DNA from: Streptomyces rishiriensis
Lineage (GTDB): Bacteria > Actinomycetota > Actinomycetes > Streptomycetales > Streptomycetaceae
Assembly (NCBI RefSeq): GCF_030815485.1
Contig: NZ_JAUSWV010000002.1
Location: forward strand, 1,550,001 to 1,614,000
Length of the DNA: 64,000 bases
Direction of reading: 5' to 3'
Of the stretch, positions 38,576 to 51,262 are shown piece by piece (within the stretch, counting starts at the first letter, position 1; every line of letters starts with the position of its first letter). The position numbers were made by a program, and so were the translations under genes. The notes under the pieces were generated by a model. The model was not told the DNA's origin. It ran no database searches and worked only from the letters and a program-made list of their open reading frames with translations.

Positions 38576-39784
38576 CTACAGTCCCGCGGCCTTGCGCAGC
38601 GCGTCCACGCGGTCCGTGCGCTCCCACGTGAAGTCGGGCAGCTCACGGCCGAAGTGACCGTACGCGGCGGTCTGGGCGTAGATCGGACGCAGCAGGTCGA
38701 GGTCGCGGATGATCGCGGCCGGGCGGAGGTCGAAGACCTCGTCGATGGCCTTCTCGATCTTCTCGGCGTCGACCTTGGCGGTGCCGAAGGTCTCCACGAA
38801 GAGACCGACCGGCTCGGCCTTGCCGATCGCGTAGGCGACCTGGACCTCGCAGCGCGCGGCGAGACCCGCGGCCACCACGTTCTTCGCGACCCAGCGCATC
38901 GCGTACGCCGCCGAGCGGTCGACCTTGGACGGGTCCTTGCCCGAGAAGGCGCCGCCACCGTGCCGGGCGAAGCCGCCGTAGGTGTCGATGATGATCTTGC
39001 GGCCGGTGAGGCCGGCGTCGCCCATCGGGCCGCCGATCTCGAAGCGGCCGGTCGGGTTCACCAGCAGGCGGTAGTTCTCGGTGTCGAGCTTGATGCCCTC
39101 GTCCAGGAGCGCCTTCAGCTCCGGCTCCACCACGAACTCGCGGATGTCCGGGGCCAGCAGGGAGTCCAGGTCGATGTCGCTCGCGTGCTGCGAGGAGACG
39201 ACGACCGTGTCCAGACGGAGGGCCTTGTCACCGTCGTACTCGATGGTGACCTGGGTCTTGCCGTCGGGGCGCAGGTAGGGGATGGTCCCGTTCTTGCGGA
39301 CGTCCGACAGGCGCTTCGACAGACGGTGCGCCAGGAAGATCGGCAGCGGCATCAGGGTCGGCGTCTCGTCCGACGCGTAGCCGAACATCAGGCCCTGGTC
39401 GCCGGCGCCCTGGCGGTCCAGCTCGTCCTCGTCGCCCTCGACACGGTTCTCGTACGCCGTGTCGACACCCTGGGCGATGTCCGGGGACTGCGCGCCGATG
39501 GACACCGAGACACCGCACGAGGCGCCGTCGAAGCCCTTCTTCGAGGAGTCGTAGCCGATCTCCAGGATCTTGTCGCGCACCAGCTGGGGGATCGGCGCGT
39601 ACGCCTTGGTGGTGACCTCACCGGCCACGTGCACCAGACCGGTCGTGATCAGGGTCTCGACGGCGACCCGGGAGGCCGGGTCCTCGCGCAGCAGGGCATC
39701 GAGAATGGTGTCGCTGATCTGGTCAGCGATCTTGTCGGGGTGACCCTCGGTCACAGACTCCGAGGTGAACAGGCGACGGGACAC
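38576..39784 (-). CDS. metK: S-adenosylmethionine synthetase
   Basis: MetK makes S-adenosylmethionine from methionine and ATP. The 402-residue product has [20 protein letters not shown] (ATP-binding His), [15 protein letters not shown] and [19 protein letters not shown] (the phosphate-binding loop). The GTG at 39784 follows AGGGAG and gives the usual N-terminus [10 protein letters not shown]; the frame is open further up. I see no SAM riboswitch in the 239-nt upstream gap, which contains a CGATAAACT that may be a -10. Confidence 0.97.
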   Translation of the reverse strand: MSRRLFTSESVTEGHPDKIADQISDTILDALLREDPASRVAVETLITTGLVHVAGEVTTKAYAPIPQLVRDKILEIGYDSSKKGFDGASCGVSVSIGAQSPDIAQGVDTAYENRVEGDEDELDRQGAGDQGLMFGYASDETPTLMPLPIFLAHRLSKRLSDVRKNGTIPYLRPDGKTQVTIEYDGDKALRLDTVVVSSQHASDIDLDSLLAPDIREFVVEPELKALLDEGIKLDTENYRLLVNPTGRFEIGGPMGDAGLTGRKIIIDTYGGFARHGGGAFSGKDPSKVDRSAAYAMRWVAKNVVAAGLAARCEVQVAYAIGKAEPVGLFVETFGTAKVDAEKIEKAIDEVFDLRPAAIIRDLDLLRPIYAQTAAYGHFGRELPDFTWERTDRVDALRKAAGL

Positions 39785-39934
39785 AACGCTCCCTGGGGTT
39801 GCAGCGGCTGCTGGCTGATCATTGGCGGACGCGACAGGAGCTGCGCCCGGCGTCGTCCGAGAACAGTTTATCGGTCGTGCCCCTCCACCGGGCCACCCGT
39901 CTCGCCTCTCGGGAGCGCTGTGACCTGCGGCACG

Positions 39935-39952
39935 GGCATTCTGCCGAATGCC
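39935..39952 (-). terminator. Short hairpin downstream of coaBC
   Basis: GGCATTC-tgcc-GAATGCC (7-bp stem, tetraloop) lies 72 nt beyond the coaBC stop. It is a modest candidate for termination ahead of metK. Confidence 0.4.
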
Positions 39953-40023
39953 GAGCACCGTTGGCCAGGGCGCCGCACCCGAATCGACCGAGGGGGAGGA
40001 CGACGGGGAAGCGCATCAAACAG

Positions 40024-41226
40024 TCAGCCCAGCCGCCGCGTCACCAGGTCCCACACGATTTCGGCCAGGGCCTCCTTGGGCCCGTACGGCACGGGCGTTT
40101 CGCTGCCGTCGGCCCCCAGCACGACGGCCTCGTTCTCCTCCGAACCGAAGGTCTTGCGCTCCCCCACCTCGTTCACCACCAGCAGATCGCAGCCCTTGCG
40201 ACGGAGCTTCGACCGGCCGTTGGCGAGGACCTCGTCGGTCTCGGCCGCGAAGCCGACAACCACCTGGTTGGAGCGCGCCCGGTCGGCGGAGACCTCGGCG
40301 AGGATGTCCGGATTTCGCACAAGAACGATGGGGTCCGGTTCCCGGCCGTCCTGTTTCTTGATCTTCCCGGCCGCGTACGTCTCCGGCCGGAAGTCGGCCA
40401 CCGCGGCCGCCATGACGACCGCGTCGGCGTCCGCTGCCGCCTTCAGGACCGCCTCACGCAGCTGCACGGCCGTGCCGACCCGGACGACGTCGACCCCGGC
40501 CGGGTCGGGCAGGCCGGTGTTCGCCGCGACCAGCGTGACGCGGGCGCCGCGGGCGGCGGCGGTGCGGGCGAGGGCGTAGCCCTGCTTGCCGGAGGAGCGG
40601 TTGCCGAGGAAGCGGACCGGGTCGAGGGGCTCGCGGGTACCGCCGGCGCTGACCACGACATGGCGGCCGACGAGGTCGGGCTCGCGCACTCCCCTGGCCA
40701 GGACCCGGCGGCAGACCTCGAAGATCTCGGCAGGGTCGGGCAGCCGGCCCTTGCCGGTGTCGACGCCGGTGAGGCGGCCGACGGCCGGCTCGATGACGAC
40801 GGCGCCCCGGCGGCGCAGCGTCGCCACGTTCTCCTGGGTGGCCGGGTGCTCCCACATCTCGGTGTGCATCGCGGGGGCGAAGACGACCGGACAGCGGGCC
40901 GTCAGGAGGGTGTTGGTGAGGAGGTCGTCGGCGAGGCCGTGGGCGGCCTTGGCGAGCATGTCCGCCGTGGCCGGGGCGACGACCACCAGGTCGGCGTGCT
41001 GGCCGATACGGACGTGCGGGACCTCGTGGACGTCGTCCCAGACCTCCGTGGAGACGGGGTGCCCGGAGAGGGCGGACCAGGTGGCCGCGCCGACGAAGTG
41101 CAGCGCCGAGGCGGTGGGGACCACCCGGACGTCATGGCCCGACTCGGTCAGTCTGCGCAGCAGCTCGCAGGCCTTGTAGGCGGCGATGCCCCCACTGACC
41201 CCCAGAACGACCTTCGGCTTGTCCAC
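40024..41226 (-). CDS. coaBC: Bifunctional phosphopantothenoylcysteine synthetase/decarboxylase
   Basis: CoaBC adds cysteine to 4'-phosphopantothenate and decarboxylates the product in coenzyme A synthesis. The 400-residue fusion has an N-terminal flavoprotein decarboxylase domain (VVLGVSGGIAAYKACELLRRL, PAMHTEMWEHPATQEN) and a C-terminal CTP-dependent ligase (VVVSAGGTREPLDPVRFLGNRSSGKQGYAL, AAAVADFRP). The GTG at 41226 follows GGGGAGAG. It lies downstream of rpoZ on the same strand, separated by a 15-bp hairpin. Confidence 0.95.
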   Translation of the reverse strand: MDKPKVVLGVSGGIAAYKACELLRRLTESGHDVRVVPTASALHFVGAATWSALSGHPVSTEVWDDVHEVPHVRIGQHADLVVVAPATADMLAKAAHGLADDLLTNTLLTARCPVVFAPAMHTEMWEHPATQENVATLRRRGAVVIEPAVGRLTGVDTGKGRLPDPAEIFEVCRRVLARGVREPDLVGRHVVVSAGGTREPLDPVRFLGNRSSGKQGYALARTAAARGARVTLVAANTGLPDPAGVDVVRVGTAVQLREAVLKAAADADAVVMAAAVADFRPETYAAGKIKKQDGREPDPIVLVRNPDILAEVSADRARSNQVVVGFAAETDEVLANGRSKLRRKGCDLLVVNEVGERKTFGSEENEAVVLGADGSETPVPYGPKEALAEIVWDLVTRRLG

Positions 41227-41288
41227 CGTCTCTCCCCGGACCTCGGAAAACGCACACCGCGGCTCCCGGCGTACGGGTCCATCAGACA

Positions 41289-41323
41289 CCACAGGCCCGG
41301 CAGTCGTGCTGCCGGGCCTGTGG
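41289..41323 (-). terminator. Terminator between rpoZ and coaBC
   Basis: CCACAGGCCCGGCAG-tcgtg-CTGCCGGGCCTGTGG is a perfect 15-bp stem lying 26-60 nt after the rpoZ stop. Confidence 0.85.
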
Positions 41324-41348
41324 AAAAACCAATTGCGAGCCGAAAATA

Positions 41349-41621
41349 CTACTGAGCGGGGCCCTCGACGGCCTCGGACGTCAGCAGACCCGCGTTGATC
41401 TCGCGAAGGGCGATCGAGAGCGGCTTCTCGTGGACGTGGGTGTCCACGAGCGGACCGACGTACTCGAGGAGGCCCTCGCCGAGCTGCGAGTAGTACGCGT
41501 TGATCTGGCGGGCCCGCTTGGCCGCGTAGATCACGAGGCTGTACTTCGAGTCGGTGGCCTCGAGGAGCTCGTCGATCGGCGGGTTGATGATGCCCTCGGG
41601 CGCGGAGATGGAAGAGGACAC
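41349..41621 (-). CDS. rpoZ: RNA polymerase omega subunit
   Basis: Omega assists assembly of the RNA polymerase beta' subunit. The 90-residue product has the family core [28 protein letters not shown], with the conserved AKRARQIN helix. The position directly after gmk is the classical actinobacterial arrangement. The start is GTG at 41621. Confidence 0.96.
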   Translation of the reverse strand: MSSSISAPEGIINPPIDELLEATDSKYSLVIYAAKRARQINAYYSQLGEGLLEYVGPLVDTHVHEKPLSIALREINAGLLTSEAVEGPAQ

Positions 41622-41673
41622 GCTCTACCTTCCGATGGATGGGAAAAAACAGGTCGTGATCACAGGCTCGTAA

Positions 41674-42267
41674 TCACACAACATCGACCAAGGCTAGCAG
41701 CTCACGCGCGACGTCCTCGACGGAGGTGTTGACCAGGGTCACGTCGAACTCCGGCTCGGCCGCGAGTTCGATCTTCGCCGCCGCCAGGCGGCGCTCGATC
41801 ACCTCGGGCGGTTCGGTGCCCCGCCCGGTGAGCCGACGCACCAGTTCCTCCCAGGAGGGAGGGGCGAGGAACACGAGTTGAGCCTCGGGCATCGACTCGC
41901 GGACCTGCCGGGCTCCCTGGAGGTCGATCTCCAGGAGGACCGGCTCGCCCGACTCCAGGCGTTCCAGCACCGCGGTGCGCGGAGTGCCGTAGCGGTTGCC
42001 CGCGAACTCGGCCCACTCGAGCAGCTCGCCGTTGGCGATCAGCTTGTCCATCTCGTCGTCGGTGACGAAGAAATAGTGGACGCCGTGCTTCTCGCCGGGC
42101 CGCGGCCTACGGGTCGTCGCCGACACGGAGAGCCAGACTTCGGGGTGTTCCTTGCGCATATGAGCGACGACCGTGCTCTTGCCGACCCCGGAGGGGCCGG
42201 AGAGCACGGTCAGCCGCGGACGTGCGTCCGGGGTTTCGGGGGTCGTCCCCCGGAGTTTTACTGCCAT
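41674..42267 (-). CDS. gmk: Guanylate kinase
   Basis: Gmk phosphorylates GMP to GDP. The 197-residue product has the P-loop [13 protein letters not shown], the GMP-binding segment [37 protein letters not shown] and [11 protein letters not shown]. It follows the ihf gene by 60 nt and precedes rpoZ by 52 nt, so the three are likely co-transcribed. Confidence 0.97.
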   Translation of the reverse strand: MAVKLRGTTPETPDARPRLTVLSGPSGVGKSTVVAHMRKEHPEVWLSVSATTRRPRPGEKHGVHYFFVTDDEMDKLIANGELLEWAEFAGNRYGTPRTAVLERLESGEPVLLEIDLQGARQVRESMPEAQLVFLAPPSWEELVRRLTGRGTEPPEVIERRLAAAKIELAAEPEFDVTLVNTSVEDVARELLALVDVV

Positions 42268-42327
42268 GCAGCGATTATTCCAGCAATCCCGGAGTGCCCG
42301 GGACTCCCTTCCCGCGGCACCCGGGAA

Positions 42328-42651
42328 TCAGGAGCCGGTGCTGCCGAACTCACGCTCCAGGGACGCGATCTGGTTGGAACCGAGGCCGCGCACGCGACGG
42401 CTCTCGGAGATGCCGAGTCGCTCCATGATCTGCTTGGCGCGGACTTTGCCCACGCCCGGGAGCGACTCCAGAAGGGCGGAGACCTTCATCTTGCCGATGA
42501 CGTCGTTTTCCTGACCCTGCTTGATGACCTCGTGAAGCGAGGCGCCGGAGTGCTTGAGTCGATTCTTGACCTCGGCCCGCTCCCGGCGAGCCGCGGCGGC
42601 CTTTTCGAGCGCGGCTGCGCGCTGTTCGGGGGTAAGGGGCGGAAGAGCCAC
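42328..42651 (-). CDS. ihf: Actinobacterial integration host factor (sIHF/mIHF)
   Basis: This 107-residue basic nucleoid protein is unrelated in fold to the enterobacterial IHF. The start ALPPLTPEQRAAALEKAAAARRERAEVK forms a long helix, and the C-terminal part has a helix-two-turns-helix (LLESLPGVGKVRAKQIMERLGI) that contacts DNA. In S. coelicolor it affects nucleoid shape, sporulation and antibiotic production. The GTG at 42651 follows GAGGTG. It has its own upstream region of about 240 nt after the pyrF terminator. Confidence 0.95.
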   Translation of the reverse strand: MALPPLTPEQRAAALEKAAAARRERAEVKNRLKHSGASLHEVIKQGQENDVIGKMKVSALLESLPGVGKVRAKQIMERLGISESRRVRGLGSNQIASLEREFGSTGS

Positions 42652-42718
42652 GCCTACGTCACCTCGGATGTCGAACTGTCGGATACGGACCGGTGAGGAA
42701 CCTAGTCGCCCCACACCT

Positions 42719-42753
42719 GGTGAGTTACGAGCAACACGCGCTGCCCGTTCACT
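42719..42753 (-). promoter_or_regulatory. BldD-like operator upstream of ihf
   Basis: On the minus strand the sequence contains AGTGA (42753-42749), 25 nt, then TCACC (42723-42719). This fits the early BldD operator description AGTGA-(n)-TCACC. The plus-strand string GTGAGTTAC at its end also occurs in the bldD promoter (53112-53120). It lies 68-102 nt upstream of the ihf start. Confidence 0.35.
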
Positions 42754-42892
42754 CTCCGTCGGAGACTAGCGGCCAACTCCGCCAGAGTCAGCGAGAACAG
42801 AGGAAAAGTCCTGGTCAGCCTCCGTAGGGCCGGACATTTAAGACATAGTGCCCCGGATTTGAGGATGTATCCAGACTCAAGTCGTCTCCGGA

Positions 42893-42919
42893 CCGCCCGA
42901 CCGAGCCCCGGTCGGGCGG
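42893..42919 (-). terminator. Terminator of the pyr operon
   Basis: CCGCCCGACCG-agccc-CGGTCGGGCGG is a perfect 11-bp stem placed 10 nt after the pyrF stop. It separates the pyrimidine operon from ihf. Confidence 0.88.
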
Positions 42920-42929
42920 CCGACGCCGT

Positions 42930-43772
42930 TCAGACGGACGCCACGGCGGCGCGGACCTCTCGCGCGAATCGATCCACGGCGTCACGCAGAGCGACGAGGT
43001 CGGGACCGTGACGCAACACACCCCGACTCACGTTCGGCACGACATTGCGCACCGCGGACCCGAAGACCCGCGGAAGGTCGGCCGGCGTGGCCCCCTGAGC
43101 GCCGACCCCCGGCGCGAGAAGCGGACCGTTGATGTCGAGGTCGTACGTCGAGAGGTCGCCCAGGGTGGCGCCGACGACCGCCCCGAAGGAGCCCAGCGGC
43201 TCCTCCCCCACGTTCTCCGCCGCCAGGTGCGCCAGCATCGTCGCCCCGATGTCCCGCCCGTCCGGCCGCACCGCGCGCTGGACCTCACGGCCCTCCGGGT
43301 TGGAGGTCAGCGCCAGCACGAACAGCCCGGCTCCGCTCTCGCGCGCCGACACCACCGCCGGGGACAGGGATCCGTAGCCGAGGTACGGCGACACGGTGAG
43401 GGCGTCGGAGAACAGCGGGGCGTCCTTGTGCAGGAACGACTCGGCGTAGGCGGCCATGGTCGAGCCGATGTCGCCGCGCTTGGCGTCCATCACGACCAGG
43501 GCACCGGCCGCCCGCGCCTCCTGGACGGTCTTCTCCAGGACGGCGATGCCGCGGGAGCCGAACCGCTCGAAGAAGGCGCTCTGCGGCTTCAGCAGGGCGA
43601 CCCGGTCGGCCGTGGCCTCGACGACCGTGCGGCTGAACCGCTCCAGGCCGGCGACGTCGTCGTTCAGGCCCCACTCGGCGAGCAGGGAGGCGTGCGGGTC
43701 GATGCCGACGCAGAGCGGGCCACGCTGGTCCATGGCCCGGCGCAGCCGCGCGCCGAAGGGCTCCAGGGTCAT
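42930..43772 (-). CDS. pyrF: Orotidine 5'-phosphate decarboxylase (type 2)
   Basis: PyrF converts OMP to UMP, the last step of the pathway. The 280-residue product is the longer type 2 enzyme. It has LCVGIDPHASLLAEWGL near the start and the catalytic VVMDAKRGDIGSTMAAYA, with the Asp-Lys-Asp cluster. It is the last gene of the pyr operon. The ATG overlaps the pyrD stop (ATGA, 43769-43772), and a terminator follows its stop. Confidence 0.95.
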   Translation of the reverse strand: MTLEPFGARLRRAMDQRGPLCVGIDPHASLLAEWGLNDDVAGLERFSRTVVEATADRVALLKPQSAFFERFGSRGIAVLEKTVQEARAAGALVVMDAKRGDIGSTMAAYAESFLHKDAPLFSDALTVSPYLGYGSLSPAVVSARESGAGLFVLALTSNPEGREVQRAVRPDGRDIGATMLAHLAAENVGEEPLGSFGAVVGATLGDLSTYDLDINGPLLAPGVGAQGATPADLPRVFGSAVRNVVPNVSRGVLRHGPDLVALRDAVDRFAREVRAAVASV

Positions 43773-44875
43773 GCCGTCTTCCTCACGTCGGCGCCGACCG
43801 CGTCGGCGAGAGTGGCGTAGGGGCTCGTCCGCAGGCGGGCGGCCAGGCCCTTGTGGATCGCACGGCCCCAGAAGGGCCCCTGGTAGATGAAGGCGCTGTA
43901 CCCCTGGACCAGCGTGGCACCGGCCAGGATGCGCTGCCAGGCGTCCTCGGCGTCCTCCACGCCGCCGACGCCCACGAGGGTGACGCGATCGCCCACGCGC
44001 GCGTAGAGGCGGCGCAGGACCTCCAGCGAGCGGGCCTTGAGGGGCGCCCCCGACAGGCCGCCGGCCTCCTTCACCAGCGAGGGTTCGGACTTCAGACCGA
44101 GTCCCTCGCGCGCGACGGTGGTGTTGGTGGCGATGATCCCGTCCAGGCCGAGTTCCACGGCCAGGTCGGCCACCGCGTCGACGTCGTCGTCGGCCAGGTC
44201 CGGGGCGATCTTGACCAGCAGCGGGACCCGCCGGGAGGTCACGACCCGGTCGGCGGCCTCGCGCACGGCGCTCAGCAGCGGCCGCAGCGCCTCGGTGGCC
44301 TGCAGGTTGCGCAGTCCCGGGGTGTTCGGCGAGGACACGTTGACCACCAGGTAGTCGGCGTAGGGCGCGAGCCGCTCGGTCGACTTCACGTAGTCGCCGA
44401 CGGCCTCCTCCTCCGGTACGACCTTGGTCTTGCCGATGTTGACGCCCACCACGGGCTTGAAGACGGGCGTACGGGAGGCCAGGCGCGCGGCTACGGCCAG
44501 CGAGCCCTCGTTGTTGAAGCCCATCCGGTTGATGAGGCCCCGGTCCTTCACGAGCCGGAACAGCCGCTGGGCGGGGTTGCCCGGCTGCGGCTCGCCGGTG
44601 ACCGTGCCGATCTCGACATGGTCGAAGCCCAGCATCGACATCCCGTCGATCGCGACGGCGTTCTTGTCGAAGCCGGCGGCGAGCCCGAAGGGGCCGTGCA
44701 TGCGCAGCCCGAAGGCCTCGGTGCGCAGTTCCTCGTACCGGGGGGCCAGAACGGCCGCGACGAACGTGCGCAGCACCGGGATCCGGACGGCGAGCCGGAT
44801 CCAGCGGAAGGCCAGGTGGTGGGCGCGCTCGGGGTCCATCCGGTGGAAGACCAGCCGGAAGAATTGCTTGTACAT
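43769..44875 (-). CDS. pyrD: Dihydroorotate dehydrogenase, class 2 (quinone-linked)
   Basis: PyrD oxidises dihydroorotate to orotate and passes electrons to quinone at the membrane. The 368-residue product has the class 2 N-terminal helix pair ([21 protein letters not shown]) that contacts the membrane. FMN-barrel motifs are [23 protein letters not shown] and the catalytic serine in [16 protein letters not shown]. The ATG at 44875 is 8 nt after GGAGG; an ATG at 44881 lies too close to it. A hairpin sits between carB and this gene. Confidence 0.95.
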   Translation of the reverse strand: MYKQFFRLVFHRMDPERAHHLAFRWIRLAVRIPVLRTFVAAVLAPRYEELRTEAFGLRMHGPFGLAAGFDKNAVAIDGMSMLGFDHVEIGTVTGEPQPGNPAQRLFRLVKDRGLINRMGFNNEGSLAVAARLASRTPVFKPVVGVNIGKTKVVPEEEAVGDYVKSTERLAPYADYLVVNVSSPNTPGLRNLQATEALRPLLSAVREAADRVVTSRRVPLLVKIAPDLADDDVDAVADLAVELGLDGIIATNTTVAREGLGLKSEPSLVKEAGGLSGAPLKARSLEVLRRLYARVGDRVTLVGVGGVEDAEDAWQRILAGATLVQGYSAFIYQGPFWGRAIHKGLAARLRTSPYATLADAVGADVRKTA

Positions 44876-44917
44876 GATCATGTCCTCCAAGGAGCCTCGC
44901 GAAGAGGTGTCATGAAG

Positions 44918-44945
44918 AGGGGGACACCGTTTCCGGTGTCCCCCT
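44918..44945 (-). terminator. Intra-operon hairpin between carB and pyrD
   Basis: AGGGGGACACCG-tttc-CGGTGTCCCCCT is a perfect 12-bp stem with a tetraloop in the 78-nt carB-pyrD gap. It starts 8 nt after the carB stop. It could be a partial terminator or an RNA processing/stability element within the pyr operon. Confidence 0.65.
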
Positions 44946-44953
44946 GAGGGCTG

Positions 44954-48254
<3,301 letters not shown>

Positions 48255-48262
<8 letters not shown>

Positions 48263-49397
48263 GCTGGCCCTCCATCAGGGATACGAAGCGGTCGAACAGG
48301 TAGGCGGCGTCGTGGGGGCCCGCTGCCGCTTCGGGGTGGTACTGGACGGAGAAGGCCGGCTGGTCGAGCAGCTGGAGCCCCTCCACGACGTCGTCGTTGA
48401 GGCAGACGTGGGAGACCTCGGCGCGGCCGAACTTCGTCTCGCTGACCTTGTCGAGCGGCGCGTCCACGGCGAACCCGTGGTTGTGCGCGGTGACCTCGAC
48501 CTTGCCGGTCGTACGGTCCTGGACCGGCTGGTTGATGCCGCGGTGGCCGTACTTCAGCTTGTAGGTCCCGAAGCCCAGGGCGCGGCCGAGGATCTGGTTG
48601 CCGAAACAGATGCCGAAGAGCGGCGTCCTGCGCTCCAGCACCTCGGTCATCAGCGCGACCGGGCCGTCGGCGGCGGCCGGGTCGCCCGGGCCGTTGGAGA
48701 AGAACACGCCGTCGGGGTTCACGGCGTACACCTCGGCCGCCGAGGCCGTCGCCGGGAGCACGTGCACCTCGATGCCGCGCTGGGCCATGCGGTGCGGGGT
48801 CATGCCCTTGATGCCGAGGTCGATGGCGGCGACGGTGAACCGCTTCTCGCCGACCGCCGGGACGACGTAGGCCTCCTTGGTGGCGACCTCCTCGTAGAGG
48901 CTCGCGCCCTTCATGTGCGGCTGGGCCTGCACGCGCGCGAGGAGCTCGGTGTCGGAGCGGACCGCCTCGCCGGAGAAGACGCCGGCGCGCATCGAGCCGC
49001 TCTCGCGGAGGTGGCGGGTGAGCGCGCGGGTGTCGATGCCGCAGATGCCGACGACGTTCTGCGCGACGAGCTCGTCGTCCAGGGAGCGCTTGGCGCGCCA
49101 GTTGGACGGCACGCGCGCGGGGTCGCGCACGACGTAGCCGGAGACCCAGATGCGGCCCGACTCGTCGTCCTCGTCGTTCCAGCCGGTGTTGCCGATCTGC
49201 GGGGCGGTCGCGACGACGATCTGACGGTCGTACGACGGGTCGGTCAGGGTCTCCTGGTAGCCGGTCATGCCGGTGGAGAACACCGCTTCGCCGAAGGTCT
49301 CCCCCACGGCCCCGTAGGCACGGCCGCGGAAGATCCGGCCGTCCTCCAGGACGAGTACGGCGGGAACCCTGGTGGTTCCCCTGGTGGAGGTCGTCAT
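48255..49397 (-). CDS. carA: Carbamoyl-phosphate synthase small subunit
   Basis: CarA is the glutaminase that supplies ammonia to CarB. The 380-residue product has an N-terminal domain ([35 protein letters not shown]) and a C-terminal class I amidotransferase. The nucleophile is in [16 protein letters not shown], and His-Glu are in [13 protein letters not shown]. Asn replaces the common His after the nucleophile loop (GICFGNQ). The ATG at 49397 overlaps the stop of the upstream PH-like gene (ATGA). Confidence 0.96.
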
Positions 49398-49975
49398 CGT
49401 GCGCCTTCCGTTTCCGTCGGGTTCTCGGTTTTGTCGATCATGGAGTTGATGGCGTCGACCCACTCGCCGTGCTCGGCCGCGTGGTCCGAGCGGAAGCCCG
49501 AGTCGAGCAAGGTGTCGCCGTGTGCCCAGGTCACCACCAGTAGTCCGCCCTCGGTGAGGACCTTGCCGGCGATGCCCTTGTCGAGCCGGGCCTCGCGCAG
49601 TGCGGCGGCCGGGACGAAGAAGTCGGTGGCGCCGGGGCGTACGACGTCCAGTCCCGCGGCCGTCAGGGTGAGCTCGACCCGGCTGCGGGTGCCCAGGCCG
49701 TGCGCCACGATGCGGTCGAGCCACTGCCCGGCGGTGGTGGAGCCGTGGTAGCGGCCGCTCATGCCCAGTCTCGCCGGGCCGGGGTCGTCCGGCGCGGTGG
49801 GGAGCTCCGGCAGGTCGCCCTGGAGCGTGCCGCGCCACTTCCAGCCCTCGCGCATCAGCCAGTAGACGAGCGCGACGAAGAGGCCGAGACCGACCACCCA
49901 GCCGATCCGGGCGGCCCAGTCGGTCACTTGGGCCGATTCCTTCTCGGCCGCGAGCAGTAGTGCAGCAGATGTCAC
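49394..49975 (-). CDS. Membrane-anchored PH-like protein inside the pyr operon
   Basis: This 193-residue protein of unknown function has one transmembrane helix ([22 protein letters not shown], about residues 18-39) and then a soluble PH-like domain ([37 protein letters not shown]). The GTG at 49975 overlaps the pyrC stop and the stop overlaps the carA start, each by 4 nt. Its synthesis is therefore tied to the pathway enzymes. A scaffold or regulatory role at the membrane is possible but unproven. An ATG further upstream (50017) would overlap pyrC by 46 nt and is unlikely. Confidence 0.82.
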   Translation of the reverse strand: MTSAALLLAAEKESAQVTDWAARIGWVVGLGLFVALVYWLMREGWKWRGTLQGDLPELPTAPDDPGPARLGMSGRYHGSTTAGQWLDRIVAHGLGTRSRVELTLTAAGLDVVRPGATDFFVPAAALREARLDKGIAGKVLTEGGLLVVTWAHGDTLLDSGFRSDHAAEHGEWVDAINSMIDKTENPTETEGAR

Positions 49976-51258
49976 GTGAGCTTCCCGTCGACGAGCGTGG
50001 CCTTGCCCCGGAGCCACGTGTGCGTGACACGGCCCGGCAGCTCACGCCCCTCGTAGGGGGTGTTCCGGCTGCGCGAGGCGAAGCCCGCGGGGTCCACCGA
50101 CCCACGGTATTCCGTGTCGACGAGCGTGAGGTTGGCGGGCTCACCTGCCGAGACGGGGCGCCCGTGGCCCTTGGCCTGCCCGATCAGGGCGGGCTTGAAC
50201 GACATCCGGCTGGCGACCCCGGCCCAGTCCAGCAGGCCCGTCTCCACCATCGTCTCCTGGATCACCGACAGCGCGGTCTCCAGGCCGACCATGCCCATGG
50301 CGGCGGCGGCCCACTCGCAGTCCTTGTCCTCGTGCGGGTGCGGGGCGTGGTCGGTGGCGACGATGTCGATGGTGCCGTCGGCGAGCGCCTCACGCAGGGC
50401 GTGCACGTCCCGCTCGGTGCGCAGCGGCGGGTTCACCTTGTAGACCGGGTTGTACGACCGGACCAGCTCGTCGGTCAGGAGCAGGTGGTGCGGGGTGACC
50501 TCGGCGGTGACGTCGATGCCGCGGGACTTGGCCCAGCGCACGATCTCGACGGATCCGGCGGTGGAGAGGTGGCAGATGTGGACCCGCGAGCCGACGTGCT
50601 CGGCGAGCAGGACGTCCCGGGCGATGATCGACTCCTCGGCCACCGCGGGCCAGCCTCCGAGACCCAGCTCGGCGGAGACAACGCCCTCGTTCATCTGGGC
50701 GCCCTCGGTCAGCCGCGGCTCCTGCGCGTGCTGGGCGACGACCCCGCCGAAGGCCTTCACGTACTCCAGGGCCCGGCGCATGATCACCGCGTCGTCGACG
50801 CACTTGCCGTCGTCGGAGAAGACGGTGACGCCGGCCGCCGACTCGTGCATGGCGCCCAGCTCGGCGAGCTTGCGGCCCTCGAGGCCGACCGTGACCGCGC
50901 CGATGGGCTGCACGTCGCAGTAGCCGTGCTCCTGCCCGAGCCGGTAGACCTGCTCGACCACACCGGCGGTGTCGGCCACCGGGAAGGTGTTGGCCATGGC
51001 GAACACGGCCGTGTAGCCGCCGGATGCGGCGGCGCGGGTGCCGGTCAGCACCGTCTCGGAGTCCTCCCGGCCCGGCTCGCGCAGATGGGTGTGCAGGTCG
51101 ACCAGGCCCGGCAGCAGCACCTTGCCTGCGGCCTCGACCACCTCGGCGCCCTCGGCGGACAGCCCCGCGCCGACGGCCTCGATGACCGCGCCGTCGATCA
51201 GGACGTCCTGCGGCTCACCGCCGAGCACCTTCGCACCACGGATAAGGATCTTGCTCAT
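49972..51258 (-). CDS. pyrC: Dihydroorotase (class I)
   Basis: PyrC cyclises carbamoyl-aspartate to dihydroorotate. The 428-residue length and sequence mark the class I form that can pair with aspartate transcarbamoylase. It has the zinc-binding [15 protein letters not shown] near residue 50, [10 protein letters not shown] and [15 protein letters not shown]. It starts 4 nt after the pyrB stop and overlaps the PH-like gene at its 3' end. Confidence 0.96.
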   Translation of the reverse strand: MSKILIRGAKVLGGEPQDVLIDGAVIEAVGAGLSAEGAEVVEAAGKVLLPGLVDLHTHLREPGREDSETVLTGTRAAASGGYTAVFAMANTFPVADTAGVVEQVYRLGQEHGYCDVQPIGAVTVGLEGRKLAELGAMHESAAGVTVFSDDGKCVDDAVIMRRALEYVKAFGGVVAQHAQEPRLTEGAQMNEGVVSAELGLGGWPAVAEESIIARDVLLAEHVGSRVHICHLSTAGSVEIVRWAKSRGIDVTAEVTPHHLLLTDELVRSYNPVYKVNPPLRTERDVHALREALADGTIDIVATDHAPHPHEDKDCEWAAAAMGMVGLETALSVIQETMVETGLLDWAGVASRMSFKPALIGQAKGHGRPVSAGEPANLTLVDTEYRGSVDPAGFASRSRNTPYEGRELPGRVTHTWLRGKATLVDGKLT

Positions 51259-51262
51259 GTTC

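Noticed and set aside
39785..40023. Possible SAM riboswitch upstream of metK
   Set aside because: No conserved SAM-I/II/IV core strings could be found in the leader. Only a weak promoter-like patch and a short hairpin are present.
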